From contig NZ_KB908257.1 of assembly GCF_000382405.1 (NCBI RefSeq), positions 1 to 64,000 of the forward strand: 64,000 nt of DNA. The letters run 5' to 3'. A model generated the notes under the pieces. That model saw nothing but the letters and a program-made list of their open reading frames with translations, had not been told where the DNA came from and ran no database searches. A program made the position numbers and the translations under genes. The DNA comes from Mycobacterium sp. 141 (GTDB lineage: Bacteria > Actinomycetota > Actinomycetes > Mycobacteriales > Mycobacteriaceae). Shown here piece after piece: positions 41,675 to 50,829 of the stretch (within the stretch, counting starts at the first letter, position 1; each line of letters begins with the position of its first letter).

Positions 41675-43525
41675 ATGCGTGGTTGCCTGGGGTTGTCGGT
41701 TGGTGCGACCAACCTGGTAGCGGTCGCTGCCCGGGCGCCGATCGTGCGGCGCAGCGTGCTGACCCTGTTCGAGGGCCGCCGGCCTGAGGTCGGCGTGGTG
41801 GACGCAGACGGACTCGTCATCACCGGCTTCGTGGAGCGGGTCGGTGATCCCATCCCGCTGCTCGCGGCCGACGGCTCAGCCCACCGTGCCGAGCAGTTGC
41901 TGGCCGCCGCGATCGAATCGCTCACGCGCGCGGCGAGTCCGGCGCAGCGCCCGGAGCGCACCGTGGTGGCGGTGCCCGCCTATTGGAGCTCGACGGCATT
42001 CGATGCGGCACGCGCCGCACTGCCCGGCGTCCGGGTGGTACCCGACGCTGTTGCGGCGTTGACGGCGATACAGAAGCATCCTGGGCTGCCGGCTCGCGGC
42101 GTCGTCGCCCTGGCTGATTTCGGCGCCACCGGAACCAGCCTCACGCTCGCCGATTCCGACGCGCGTTTCGCACCGATCGGGCAGACCGTGCGTTACGACG
42201 ATTTCTCCGGTGATCTCATCGACCAGGAGCTGCTGCGGCATGTGCTGAGCAGCCTTGATGCCGAAGCCTCGGGCACCGCGGCAGTGGCTGCCCTGTCCCG
42301 CCTGCGTGCAGAGACCCGGGCGGCCAAGGAACGATTGAGCTACCAGGCTTCCACCGGATTGCCCGGCCCGGCGCCGGACAGCATGCTGAGGCTCACCCGT
42401 GCCGAGCTCGAGGCGGCGGTGGACGCGCCGCTGCGCGGCGTGATCGAGGCGCTGCACGATCTGCTGCGGCGTAACAGCGTGCACCCGGCGCAGCTGACGG
42501 CGCTTGTCACGGTCGGCGGTACCGCGCGGATTCCCCTTGTGACACAACGACTTTCCGAAGCGTTCCGGATGCCGGTGATTACTGTCGCGCAGGCCCAGGT
42601 GGTGACCGCGGTCGGTGCGGGCCTGCTTGCCCACCGCGGGGAGGCCGAGACCGCGGCGACGCGGCGCGCGGTGATGGCTCCGTCTTCCATGACCGGTACC
42701 GTGGCCGCGTCGGGGCTGGCACCGGCCCCGCTGGCCTGGTCGGTGAGTGACCAAGCGGCCGAGGTCATGGACTACCTCCCCGAATCGGTGTCCGAGGATT
42801 CCGCACGGCCCGCGTTCACGTTCGCCGAACCCGAGGTCGAGTCCGCTGCGGCGGGCCGCACCCCGTGGTATCGCGGCATCGTGGTGTGCGCCGCGGCGCT
42901 GCTCGCGGTTGTCGGCACCGTCGGCCTGCTGCTGGCGGCCCGTGCCGACAAGATGGATGCTGCCCCTGCAAGCTCGCCCGCCGCACCTGGGTTGGCACCC
43001 GCTGAAGCTCCATTGGCGCAGGTCGGGGCGGCGCCGCCCACGCGTACCGTCGTCGTGCAGGATGCCCCTGCTCAGGTTGTAGCTCCAGCGCCCGCCCCCG
43101 CAGTGTCACCATCGTCGGCGCCCTATTCGGTGCAGCGGCAGCAGGTGGCGTCGGCTCCGGCGCCGCAGGCCGTGGCTCCGGCCCCGCCACCGGCAGCCGA
43201 TCCGCCACCCGCGGACATCCCGGTGCCGGCTGCAGCACCCCCGGCTCCCGAGCTGCCACCCATCCCACAGTTGCCCATCCCGGCACTGGCGCTACCGCAG
43301 TTGCCGGTTCCGCAGTTGCCGATCCCGACTTTTCCCGCGTCCACGCCACCTCGGCCGTCGACGCACACCCCGACTCCGACCCCGGAGCCGACCCACACGC
43401 CGACCCCGACCCCGGAGCCCGAGCCGACGCACACACAGGCCCCTGAGCCTGCACCTCAACCCAGCTCGGCGCCGCAGCCGTCCCACTCGACGGAGCCGAC
43501 GACGTCTGCGGCGCCTACCCCATAA
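41675..43525 (+). CDS. Hsp70-like membrane protein with Pro-rich tail (right of iniBAC)
   Basis: A 616-residue paralogue of 34117-36003: actin-fold ATPase over residues 1-325 (LGLSVGATNLVAV, VVAVPAYW, DFGATGTSL, TVGGTARIPLVTQRL), the motif TPWYRG at 396-401, one membrane segment (402-422), and a Pro/Ala-rich tail with PTPTPEP repeats near the end. The tail is Pro-rich where its partner is Thr-rich. Start ATG 41675, with closely placed ribosome binding site. The two paralogues bracket iniBAC in opposite orientation, which suggests a common function in the stress response. Confidence 0.84.
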   Translation: MRGCLGLSVGATNLVAVAARAPIVRRSVLTLFEGRRPEVGVVDADGLVITGFVERVGDPIPLLAADGSAHRAEQLLAAAIESLTRAASPAQRPERTVVAVPAYWSSTAFDAARAALPGVRVVPDAVAALTAIQKHPGLPARGVVALADFGATGTSLTLADSDARFAPIGQTVRYDDFSGDLIDQELLRHVLSSLDAEASGTAAVAALSRLRAETRAAKERLSYQASTGLPGPAPDSMLRLTRAELEAAVDAPLRGVIEALHDLLRRNSVHPAQLTALVTVGGTARIPLVTQRLSEAFRMPVITVAQAQVVTAVGAGLLAHRGEAETAATRRAVMAPSSMTGTVAASGLAPAPLAWSVSDQAAEVMDYLPESVSEDSARPAFTFAEPEVESAAAGRTPWYRGIVVCAAALLAVVGTVGLLLAARADKMDAAPASSPAAPGLAPAEAPLAQVGAAPPTRTVVVQDAPAQVVAPAPAPAVSPSSAPYSVQRQQVASAPAPQAVAPAPPPAADPPPADIPVPAAAPPAPELPPIPQLPIPALALPQLPVPQLPIPTFPASTPPRPSTHTPTPTPEPTHTPTPTPEPEPTHTQAPEPAPQPSSAPQPSHSTEPTTSAAPTP

Positions 43526-43531
43526 TCGCTG

Positions 43532-44041
43532 CTAGTTGCCGTGGCGGCGGGGGAACTCCGGGACGGTCACGGTATTGGTGACCACGGTCGTGCTCGTGCT
43601 GATCGTCACCGACGGCTCGGTCGTGGTCGTCGTGGTGGCCGGCTCCTCGGTCGTCGTGGTTGCGGTCGTCGTCTCCGTATCAGTGGTCGTCGTGGTGGCC
43701 GGCGCCTCGGTCTCGGTGACGGTCTGCGTGGCCGGCGGAGCGACCCCGGGAGCCTCCTGGGCCGGTGCGGTCGTCGCTGTCGTCGTCACCGACGGCGTTG
43801 TCGACGATGTCGTCGTGACACCCGCGGGTTTGGTGTCGCCTCCCGACGAGAACAGCTGCACGATCGCATAGACGACCAGCGCCACGATGATCGCGCCGAG
43901 GGCTCCGAGCCCCAGGAGAGCCACTGGTTTGCGGTACCAGGGGACAGGTTCGGGCGCGGGTGGCTCCGGCTGTGCGCCGTAAGCACCGTAGCTCTGGGCG
44001 TATTGAGTCGGTTCGTCGTCGTCGGAGTAGTAGTTCGACAC
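43532..44041 (-). CDS. Small membrane protein with Thr-rich extracytoplasmic tail
   Basis: A 169-residue protein: acidic N-terminus, the motif PVPWYRKP just before a membrane segment (VALLGLGALGAIIVALVVYAI), then a tail of Thr with Ser/Val/Pro that is probably O-glycosylated. Convergent with the Hsp70-like gene (6 bp between stops). Its layout copies the C-terminal half of the Hsp70-like proteins without the ATPase. Second gene after 44062-44532. Confidence 0.78.
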   Translation of the reverse strand: MSNYYSDDDEPTQYAQSYGAYGAQPEPPAPEPVPWYRKPVALLGLGALGAIIVALVVYAIVQLFSSGGDTKPAGVTTTSSTTPSVTTTATTAPAQEAPGVAPPATQTVTETEAPATTTTTDTETTTATTTTEEPATTTTTTEPSVTISTSTTVVTNTVTVPEFPRRHGN

Positions 44042-44061
44042 GTGAACCGATGGTAGCGGCG

Positions 44062-44532
44062 TCAGTTACCGGGAATCGGATAGAGCGTGCGTGTCACGTT
44101 CTGGCGGGGCCGGGGGAGGCTGGTGCTGGTTTCACCGGCGTGGGTGCGCGTGGTGGGTAGCTCGTTCGTCGTCGACGGCCTCGACGATGAAGTGTCGGTC
44201 GGCGTCGTGGTGTCGGTCGGCGTCGTCGTGTCCGACCCGGATGTCGTGGCAGCATCCGGCGGCGGCCCGAAATCTGTAGTACTCACCGGCCCCGTGGTCG
44301 TGATGGTGGCGGTCGTGGTTGTGATGGAACTGGTCGGTGTTGACGATGCGAATGTCGGGTCGACGAACTGAGTCGGTGCTTCCTGCGGGCTGTTGGCGCT
44401 GCTCGTCAGGCTCACCACACCCCACACCAGCAAGGCGATCACGCCCAGTGTCACGGCGCTCGCACCGGCGACCACCGGTGTCGAATGGTGCCAGGGCGGC
44501 TCGGGAGCCTGGTCGTCGTCCTTGGCAGTCAC
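44062..44532 (-). CDS. Small membrane protein with Thr-rich tail
   Basis: A 156-residue protein: short acidic N-terminus with PEPPWHHSTP, a membrane segment (VVAGASAVTLGVIALLVWGVVSL), then a Thr/Ser/Pro-rich tail. It lies 20 bp upstream of 43532-44041 on the same strand, and both have the same design, probably an ancient duplication. No enzyme domain. An envelope or spacer-type role is inference. Confidence 0.76.
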   Translation of the reverse strand: MTAKDDDQAPEPPWHHSTPVVAGASAVTLGVIALLVWGVVSLTSSANSPQEAPTQFVDPTFASSTPTSSITTTTATITTTGPVSTTDFGPPPDAATTSGSDTTTPTDTTTPTDTSSSRPSTTNELPTTRTHAGETSTSLPRPRQNVTRTLYPIPGN

Positions 44533-44571
44533 GGGCTCCGATGATAATCGCGTTACCTGGCCCTGCTCCGC

Positions 44572-45510
44572 TCAGCTCAATTGGCCGACGACTTCGTTCG
44601 AGAACAGCTCGAGGTGGTCGAGATCGGCCATGTCGAGCACCTGGAGGTAGACGCGCTGTACTCCGGATTCGAGGAACGGACCGAGCTTGTCGACGATCTC
44701 GGCGGGCGTCCCGACCAGCGGCGAATTGCTGCGCAACTCATCGACTTCACGGCCGATGGCCGCCGCCCGGTCGGCGATCTCGGTCTCGGTGCGACCGGCA
44801 CACAGGACGAATGCCGCAGAGTAGGTCAGTGAGTCCGGCGCCCGACCCGCGGCGGTGACCGCGTCGGCGACCCGTGCGAACTGCGCCTCGATGGTCTCCA
44901 ACGGCACGAACGCGATGTTGAACTCGGCGGCGAATTCCGCGGCGAGCGCCGGAGTGCGCTTGGGGCCGCCACCGCCGATGATGATCGGCGGATGCGACTG
45001 GGTCGGCTTGGGCAGGGCAGGTGAATCGGTGACGGTGTAGTGCTTGCCGGTGAAGTCGAACTTTTCCCCGACCGGAGTGTCCCACATGCCCGTGATGATC
45101 CGGAGTTGTTCGGTCAGCCGGTCGAACCGCTCGCCCAGCGGCGGGAACGGGATGGCATAAGCTTGGTGCTCGGCCTCGAACCAGCCCGCTCCGATACCCA
45201 ATTCCACACGGCCACCGCTCATCTCGTCGACCTGAGCGACGGAGATGCCCAGTGGTCCGGGATGGCGGAAGGTCGCCGAGGTGACCATCGTGCCCAGCCG
45301 AATGGTCGAGGTCTCCCTGGCGATGCCGGCCAGCGTGACCCAGGAGTCCGTAGGCCCGGGCAGGCCGGCACCGCTCATCGCGAGGTAGTGGTCGGACCGG
45401 AAGAAAGCGGAATACGCCAACTGTTCGGCCGCGCGGGCGACGGCCAGCTGATCGGAGTACGTAGCGCCTTGCTGAGGTTCGACGAACACACGGAAATCCA
45501 CGACCTCCAC
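44572..45510 (-). CDS. LLM-class F420-dependent oxidoreductase
   Basis: A 312-residue luciferase-like monooxygenase-fold protein. Typical segments are FRSDHYL, RLGTMVTSATFRHPGPL, VDEMSGGRVELGIGAGWFEAEH and the phosphate-binding PPIIIGGGGPKRT. Mycobacteria have many such proteins using F420H2; the substrate is not predictable here. Confidence 0.9.
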   Translation of the reverse strand: MEVVDFRVFVEPQQGATYSDQLAVARAAEQLAYSAFFRSDHYLAMSGAGLPGPTDSWVTLAGIARETSTIRLGTMVTSATFRHPGPLGISVAQVDEMSGGRVELGIGAGWFEAEHQAYAIPFPPLGERFDRLTEQLRIITGMWDTPVGEKFDFTGKHYTVTDSPALPKPTQSHPPIIIGGGGPKRTPALAAEFAAEFNIAFVPLETIEAQFARVADAVTAAGRAPDSLTYSAAFVLCAGRTETEIADRAAAIGREVDELRSNSPLVGTPAEIVDKLGPFLESGVQRVYLQVLDMADLDHLELFSNEVVGQLS

Positions 45511-45898
45511 CCTAGAGCTCCGAGTGGTGTACGTGCTCGCATCGGGGTGCCCGTCTGGTGAGCGACGGCAGGAGGTCGGTGAATTCTGTTGGCGTACCTG
45601 GATTGTGGAACACTCAATCGCGGTACGAGCTTATCCGCACGGAGCGCCGGGTCCCGAGCAGGGGATGGGAATTTGTGGTCCGCAGACGATCTGCCCATTG
45701 ATTCGATCGCAGGCTTCGGTTACCCGAGCTACGGATGGTGGACCGAGACAGGTTGAGCTGGCGAAAGTATGTGCGTTGGGTCGTCAGCAGACAGGGCGTG
45801 CTCCTTGCTGGCATCGGAGCAACAGTTAATGTCTGTGGATGAACTAGGGGTTGTGGATAACCCGGTTCAGCGCGGGTGCGCGGCGATAGAATTCGAAC
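45511..45898. other. Intergenic stretch with two DnaA-box-like sequences
   Basis: About 390 bp with no convincing gene. Near its end are TGTGGATGA (45834-45842) and TTGTGGATAA (45851-45860); the second is the exact complement of the classical DnaA box TTATCCACAA. Two boxes alone do not make an origin. Confidence 0.4.
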
Positions 45899-47394
45899 AT
45901 GCTTGCGAATGCTGTTGTGGACCGGGAAACGGTGCTGGCGGTGTTCGACGAGTACGACGCGGTCTGCGAGAAACTGGCCGCGTTGACCTTCGCGGCGATG
46001 ACCCTGCCGGAACTGCTGGAGTTGCAATCCCGCCGCGAGATGCAGGCCCGCCGCGCCCCTGCAGTGGACCATCGGTTACTCGCCGAGGCCCAGACGCGGA
46101 CCACCGCACGCGAGATCGGCGCGAAAAACTGGGCCGAGGTGTTAGCGATCCGGTTACGGATCAGCAAAACCGACGCCACACGCCGCATCGCTGATGCCGC
46201 CCTCCTCGGACCACGGACCGCCACCACCGGCCAACCCTTGCCACCGGTACTGCCGGCCACCGCCACGGCCCAGGCAGCCGGCCAGATCAACACCGACCAC
46301 GTCGCCGTCATCGACAAGTTTTTCACCAAGTGCCCGGTGCCGCTGGATGCACAGACCCGCGCCCAGATCGACGACGATCTGGCCGCCATCGCCTCCGGTA
46401 ACTCCCCGGAAATCCTGAAACGCTGTGCCGATCGCATCACGTTTCTGCTCCACCAGGACGGCCCCGACCCCCCGAATCCGTCCAGCAGCGTCGCCGCGGC
46501 ATCGAGATCTTCCCGCAGGGAATCGACGGGTTGAGCAAGGTGCACGGGTATCTCGACGCCGAAACCGCGGCCACCTTCGCGGCGATCCTGGCCAAGCTGG
46601 CTGCCCCCGGCATGTGCAACCGTGCAGACGACACTCCGTGTGTCGAGGGCACACCCAGCACCGAGGCCATCGCCACCGACACCCGCAGCGCCGCGCAACG
46701 CACCCACGACGCTTTCCTGGCGATAGGCCGCGCACTGCTGGCGTCGGGGACGCTGGGACAACACAACGGATTACCGGTATCGGTGGTCATCTCGACCACG
46801 GTGCGGGAACTGGAATCCCTGGCCGGGGTCGCCACCACCAGCAGCGGCACCCGACTGTCCATACCGCAGGTCATCGGAATGGCCGCCCATGCCCGGCACT
46901 ACCTGGCAGTGTTCGCCAACCACACAGAGGTGCCGTTGTATCTGGGCCGCAGCAAGCGCATCGCCTCGGTCGGGCAACGCATCGTGCTGCACGCACGGGA
47001 TCGCGGCTGTACCAAACCGGGCTGCGCGAATCCGCCGGACCGCTGCCAGGGCCACCACGGCGAATTGGACTTCGCCAAAGGCGGTCAGACCGACATCACC
47101 GACCTGGCCCTGGCCTGCCCCGCAGACAATCGCCTCGTCAACGACCACGGCTGGACCACCCGCATCCGCGCCGACGGCCGCATCGAATGGATCCCACCCC
47201 TACTGCTGGACACCGGCCAAGACCGCCTCAACCACTACTGGCGCCCCGAAGACCTCTCCCACCCGAATGAAAAGCCGCTCAGCGATGGCCGCGGCGAGGA
47301 CACCGGCGGCGCCTTGATGCGCGATGCGGAGTCTGAGGAGCCCAGCCGGAAGTCCGACGAGCCCAGCAATCGCGACGGGCCCGACGATCGCTAG
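45899..47394 (+). pseudogene. 13E12/DUF222 HNH endonuclease gene with a frameshift
   Basis: The first part (to 46534) is a DUF222 domain (REMQARRAPAVDHRLLAEAQ, LRISKTDATRRIADA), and the second frame continues from GIEIFPQGIDGLSKVHGYLD to the HNH motif RDRGCTKPGCANPPDRCQGHH ... GGQTDITDLALACPADN, ending 47394. The two frames join if one C is added to the run of six C at 46468-46473. Mycobacteria carry many 13E12-family copies; they behave like repeated mobile-type genes. Either inactivated or a homopolymer sequencing error. Confidence 0.88.
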
Positions 47395-48017
47395 AGGCCG
47401 CGGCGGGCGGAGCGCAGCGTGGCGACGGCGTCGTCGTCGCCGGAGAACGTCACCTCGGCCTGCTCGCGGCCCGCGGCGAACATCAGCAGCTCGCCGGGTG
47501 CGCCGGTGACGGTGACCTCTGGGCCATGTCCGACCGTGGCCAGCGTCGTGCCGTCGGGGGTGTTCAACGTGACCCGTGCCGGTGATCTCGACATCGTCAT
47601 CCTGGCCATGCCAGACACCGTCCGAGCCAGTGCGCTGACGGTGGATTCGTCGAGTTCCCTTGGCTTCCAGTCGGGTTGGGCACGTCGCACATCCTCGTCG
47701 TGGATGAACATCTCGGCGACGTTGACCAGCGGGTCGAGCAGGAAGAACGGTGAGTACAGGGGCGGGCCCGCCGCGATCTTGTCGAGCAGCTCGTCCCAGC
47801 CGGTGGCGGCCGTTATTTGGTCCTGCACTCTGGCCGTGTAGCCGGCGAGTTGTGGCACGAGGATGCCGGGTGCCGCATCGAGCCTGTGCTCGCGCACCAC
47901 CAGGTGGGCCGCCAGATCACGGGTTTTCCAGCCCTCGCACAGCGTAGGGGCGTCCGGGCCTGCGGATCGCATGGCTTCGACGAGCGCCGCGCGCTCACGC
48001 TTGGCTGCTGTGGTCAT
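47391..48017 (-). CDS. TIGR03085-type metal-binding protein (DinB/MDMPI fold)
   Basis: A 208-residue protein: DAPTLCEGWKTRDLAAHLVVREHR at the N-terminus (conserved Cys, Trp and His of the MDMPI-like four-helix bundle), VNVAEMFIHDEDVRRA in the middle and a C-terminal sheet with HGPEVTVTGAPGELLMFAAGR. No substrate known. Its start codon lies at the edge of three 35-bp tandem repeats (48016-48120), so its leader consists of them. Confidence 0.85.
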   Translation of the reverse strand: MTTAAKRERAALVEAMRSAGPDAPTLCEGWKTRDLAAHLVVREHRLDAAPGILVPQLAGYTARVQDQITAATGWDELLDKIAAGPPLYSPFFLLDPLVNVAEMFIHDEDVRRAQPDWKPRELDESTVSALARTVSGMARMTMSRSPARVTLNTPDGTTLATVGHGPEVTVTGAPGELLMFAAGREQAEVTFSGDDDAVATLRSARRGL

Positions 48018-48120
48018 GCGCGATCCGCCTCCGGCTCCTCGCTGGAACTCATGCGCGATCCGCCTCCGGCTCCTCGCTGGAACTCATGCGCGATCCGCCT
48101 CCGACTCCTCGCTGGAACTC
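48016..48120. repeat. Three abutting 35-bp direct repeats
   Basis: Unit starts ATGCGCGATCCGCCTCCGGC and ends GCTGGAACTC. Copies at 48016-48050, 48051-48085 and 48086-48120; the first two are identical and the third has one substitution (G to A). On the minus strand each copy contains GAGGAGCCGGAG and ends in CGCGCAT, so each can look like a leader with a ribosome binding site. A 21-bp part is also present at 41611-41631. No spacers, so not CRISPR. Confidence 0.92.
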
Positions 48121-48131
48121 ATACCGCAACT

Positions 48132-48674
48132 CTAAAACGTCTGTACACCCTGCACCGCGACAATCATGCCGTGACCGCTGGCGTCGTTGGTGAACCGGGT
48201 GCCGTCGCTGCCGGCGTCGATGGTCCAACCCAGTGCGCGGTAGCTGCGGTAGTCCAGGGTTACCGCCGGGATATCACCGAGATTCCCTACTACCCAATGG
48301 AGTTGGCCGCCCGCTCCGACGCGAACACCGTTGGCGGGCGAGCCGTCGATGACCGGTGAATTGGTGAACTCGGATTCGCAGCCCACTTCCGCACTGGAGA
48401 TCTGGCAGCGCGTCTTGCCGGATTTGGTTCGGATGAAGACGTAGCCGTCCTTTGGTTCGAGCTGGGTGGCGCCGGCCGGGGCCTGAGATGTACTCGGCGC
48501 TGTGGTGGTGCTGGGTGAAGGCGCTGGGCTGGACAGGCTCGGACGGGGCGTCGGGAAGCTGGGTTCGCCCAGTTGGGGTGCGCTGGTGACGGGGGTGCCC
48601 TCGATGCTGGAGTGGCATGCTGTGAGCACGGCGCCAGCTGCCAGCAGGGCACCCAGCGTTCGCCGAGTCATCAC
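48132..48674 (-). CDS. lpqJ: Lipoprotein LpqJ homologue
   Basis: A 180-residue lipoprotein: signal peptide with lipobox LTAC (Cys near residue 20), Pro/Ser/Thr-rich linker, then a compact domain with a likely disulfide (TRCQISSAEVGCESEF) and GWTIDAG. Position matches lpqJ (Rv0344c) near iniBAC, although several genes are inserted between. Function unknown. Confidence 0.78.
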   Translation of the reverse strand: MMTRRTLGALLAAGAVLTACHSSIEGTPVTSAPQLGEPSFPTPRPSLSSPAPSPSTTTAPSTSQAPAGATQLEPKDGYVFIRTKSGKTRCQISSAEVGCESEFTNSPVIDGSPANGVRVGAGGQLHWVVGNLGDIPAVTLDYRSYRALGWTIDAGSDGTRFTNDASGHGMIVAVQGVQTF

Positions 48675-48709
48675 GCGACAAGGCTATGCACTGAGCTGCG
48701 CGGATCGGG

Positions 48710-49015
48710 CTATGACGCGCCGGACATCGCTGGGTAGCCGCCGGCAAGAGCCCGCAGCTGAGCCGCGCCGTCGCCGGTGTACGACGAACCGTGCATGATC
48801 GGCAGCGTCGTCGGATTCAGCTCGGCCAGTTGCGACAGGGTGGGCCCGAGAACGGTAGTCAGACCGGTGGCGTGGAAGAGCCCCTCTGATTCCAATGCTG
48901 TTGCCACACAATCGGATTCGGTGAGTGCAGGGCATTGTCCGGTATGGAAAAGGAACGGTTCGTCGCCGCCCAGCAGGAACTGGTTGAAGGTGAAGCCGTG
49001 CTCGGTGCCGTTCTC
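48710..49015 (-). pseudogene. Metallo-beta-lactamase-fold remnant with internal deletion
   Basis: The frame reads ENGTEHGFTFNQFLLGGDEPFLFHTGQ, then directly CPALTESD and AELNPTTLPIMHGSSYTGDGAAQLRALAGGY. In intact relatives (flavodiiron-like MBL proteins) about 110 residues containing the HxHxDH metal site stand between these parts. The deletion keeps the frame, but the product lacks the active site. The N-terminal start is not recognisable. Confidence 0.78.
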
Positions 49016-49017
49016 CG

Positions 49018-49200
49018 TCAGGACAAGTCGCGGAACGCGAGTGCGAAGCCGCCGACCGCGGTGACCGCGGCGACGGTGTAGCCGATGATCGACCACCAGC
49101 CCATGTGGTAGTACGCGGTGATCGCTACGATCGCCATCGCGACGAACACCATCACCATCCCGTACAGCGGCGGTCGGGCGGCGTAACGGTTACGGGTCAT
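49018..49200 (-). CDS. Small two-pass membrane protein
   Basis: 60 residues: basic N-terminus (TRNRYAARPP), then two membrane segments (GMVMVFVAMAIVAITAYYHMG and SIIGYTVAAVTAVGGFALAF). It lies directly downstream of the amino-acid permease (34 bp) on the same strand. Plausible real gene by membrane layout and position; no family recognised. Confidence 0.6.
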   Translation of the reverse strand: MTRNRYAARPPLYGMVMVFVAMAIVAITAYYHMGWWSIIGYTVAAVTAVGGFALAFRDLS

Positions 49201-49234
49201 CGATTCACCTCGTCATCGCAAGCCTGTGTGGGTC

Positions 49235-50728
49235 TCACTTTTCAGGATCCACCGGACGATTGGCCACCACCGGGAATTCACCCGTGTAGCCCATACGCTC
49301 TTGCGCGGCCGCCGTCACCCGGCCGCGAACCAGATACCAACCGCCGATGAGCATCGGGATGAGAATCACCAGTGTCCCGATCGTCCAAGTGCCGATCGGA
49401 GCGTCGAAGGCCATCAACACCAGGACTGCGAACAGGAACAGCAGCGTCGCGTATCCGGTATACGGGGTCAGCGGCATCCGGAAGCTGGGCCGTTTCATGA
49501 TGCCCGCGTCGGCCATCTTCACCAGGCGCAGCTGACACAGCACGATCGTGCCCCACGAGGCGATGATGCCGAGCGCGGCCATGTTGAGCACGATCTCGAA
49601 AGCCTCACCCGGCTCAAAAGCGTTGAGCACCACACCGAAGAGGCAGATCACACACGTCAACATGATGCCGCCGTACGGCACGCCGCTGCGCGACATCCGC
49701 GCCGTGAACCTCGGTGCGCTGCCGTTCATCGCCATCGAGCGAAGGATCCGGCCGGTGGAGTACAAGCCGGCGTTGAGGCTGGAGAACGCGGCGGTGAGCA
49801 CGACGACGTTCATCAGATCGCCTGCGCCACTGAAACCGATCTTGGAAAAGAACGTGACGAACGGGCTTTCGTGCTTGTCGTAGGCGGTGTAGGGCAGCAG
49901 CAGCGCCAGTAGCACCACCGATCCGACGTAGAAGATTGCGATGCGGGCCACCACGGAGTTGATGGCGCGCGGCATGATCTTCTCGGGATCCGCTGTCTCA
50001 CCGGCCGCAGTGCCGACCAATTCGACTGCGGCATAGGCGAACACGACACCGGAGGTGACGATCAGCAGGGGCAGTGCGCCCGTGGGGAACAAGCCGCCGT
50101 GTTGCGCAAGGATGCTCAGGCCGGTGCTCTGGCCGGCGACCGGGTAGCGGCCGGCCAGGAAGATCGTGCCGACGACGAGGAATGTCATGAGTGCCAGCAC
50201 TTTGATCAGCGCGGCCCAGAACTCCATTTCCCCGAACACCTTGACCGAGATCAGGTTCACGCCAAGGACAATCGTCAACGCCAGTAAAGCCAACAGCCAC
50301 TGGGGGACGACGGCGAACGTCTTCCAGTAGTGGAAGTAGGTGGCGATGGCCGTGGTGTCGACGATCGCCGTCATCGCCCAGTTCAGAAAGTACAGCCAGC
50401 CGACTGCGAACGCCGCCTTCTCCCCGTAGAACTCGCGGGCGTAGGACACGAACGATCCCGACGACGCCCGGTGCAACACGAGTTCGCCGAGCGCCCGCAG
50501 GATCAGGAACACGAAGACGCCGCAGACGGCATACACCAGGAACAGACCCGGCCCCGCCGAGGCGAGCCGACCGCCGGCACCGAGGAAGAGCCCGGTGCCG
50601 ATGGCCCCGCCGATCGCGATCATCTGCAACTGCCGAGGCTTGAGGCCCTTGTGATAGCCCGCGTCTTCTTTCGTCAGGTTGGGCGATGGGACGGCAGCGG
50701 GTTGGGCTTGCGGAGGCTGCGCGGTCAT
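49235..50728 (-). CDS. ansP2: Amino-acid permease, AnsP2-like
   Basis: About 497 residues from ATG 50728, twelve membrane segments of the APC superfamily. Characteristic N-terminus [32 protein letters not shown] (split here by position only) and [16 protein letters not shown] are near-identical to M. tuberculosis AnsP2 (Rv0346c). Probably imports asparagine or a related amino acid with a proton. A GntR-type regulator gene lies about 100 bp upstream on the same strand. Confidence 0.88.
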   Translation of the reverse strand: MTAQPPQAQPAAVPSPNLTKEDAGYHKGLKPRQLQMIAIGGAIGTGLFLGAGGRLASAGPGLFLVYAVCGVFVFLILRALGELVLHRASSGSFVSYAREFYGEKAAFAVGWLYFLNWAMTAIVDTTAIATYFHYWKTFAVVPQWLLALLALTIVLGVNLISVKVFGEMEFWAALIKVLALMTFLVVGTIFLAGRYPVAGQSTGLSILAQHGGLFPTGALPLLIVTSGVVFAYAAVELVGTAAGETADPEKIMPRAINSVVARIAIFYVGSVVLLALLLPYTAYDKHESPFVTFFSKIGFSGAGDLMNVVVLTAAFSSLNAGLYSTGRILRSMAMNGSAPRFTARMSRSGVPYGGIMLTCVICLFGVVLNAFEPGEAFEIVLNMAALGIIASWGTIVLCQLRLVKMADAGIMKRPSFRMPLTPYTGYATLLFLFAVLVLMAFDAPIGTWTIGTLVILIPMLIGGWYLVRGRVTAAAQERMGYTGEFPVVANRPVDPEK

Positions 50729-50829
50729 CGGAGTCCAATCTCGGCTGTGCAGCTGTCGGACAGCCTGATTGAACGAGTGTGACACCGGTCACGTTTTTCC
50801 GTCAAGGACGTGAACTTCGGTGCAGGGTC

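Noticed and set aside
45834..45860. Replication origin suggested by DnaA-box-like sequences
   Set aside because: Only two boxes, no dnaA/dnaN or AT-rich unwinding region; such sequences are frequent by chance.
48016..48120. Possible CRISPR array
   Set aside because: The repeats abut directly without spacers, and no cas genes are present.
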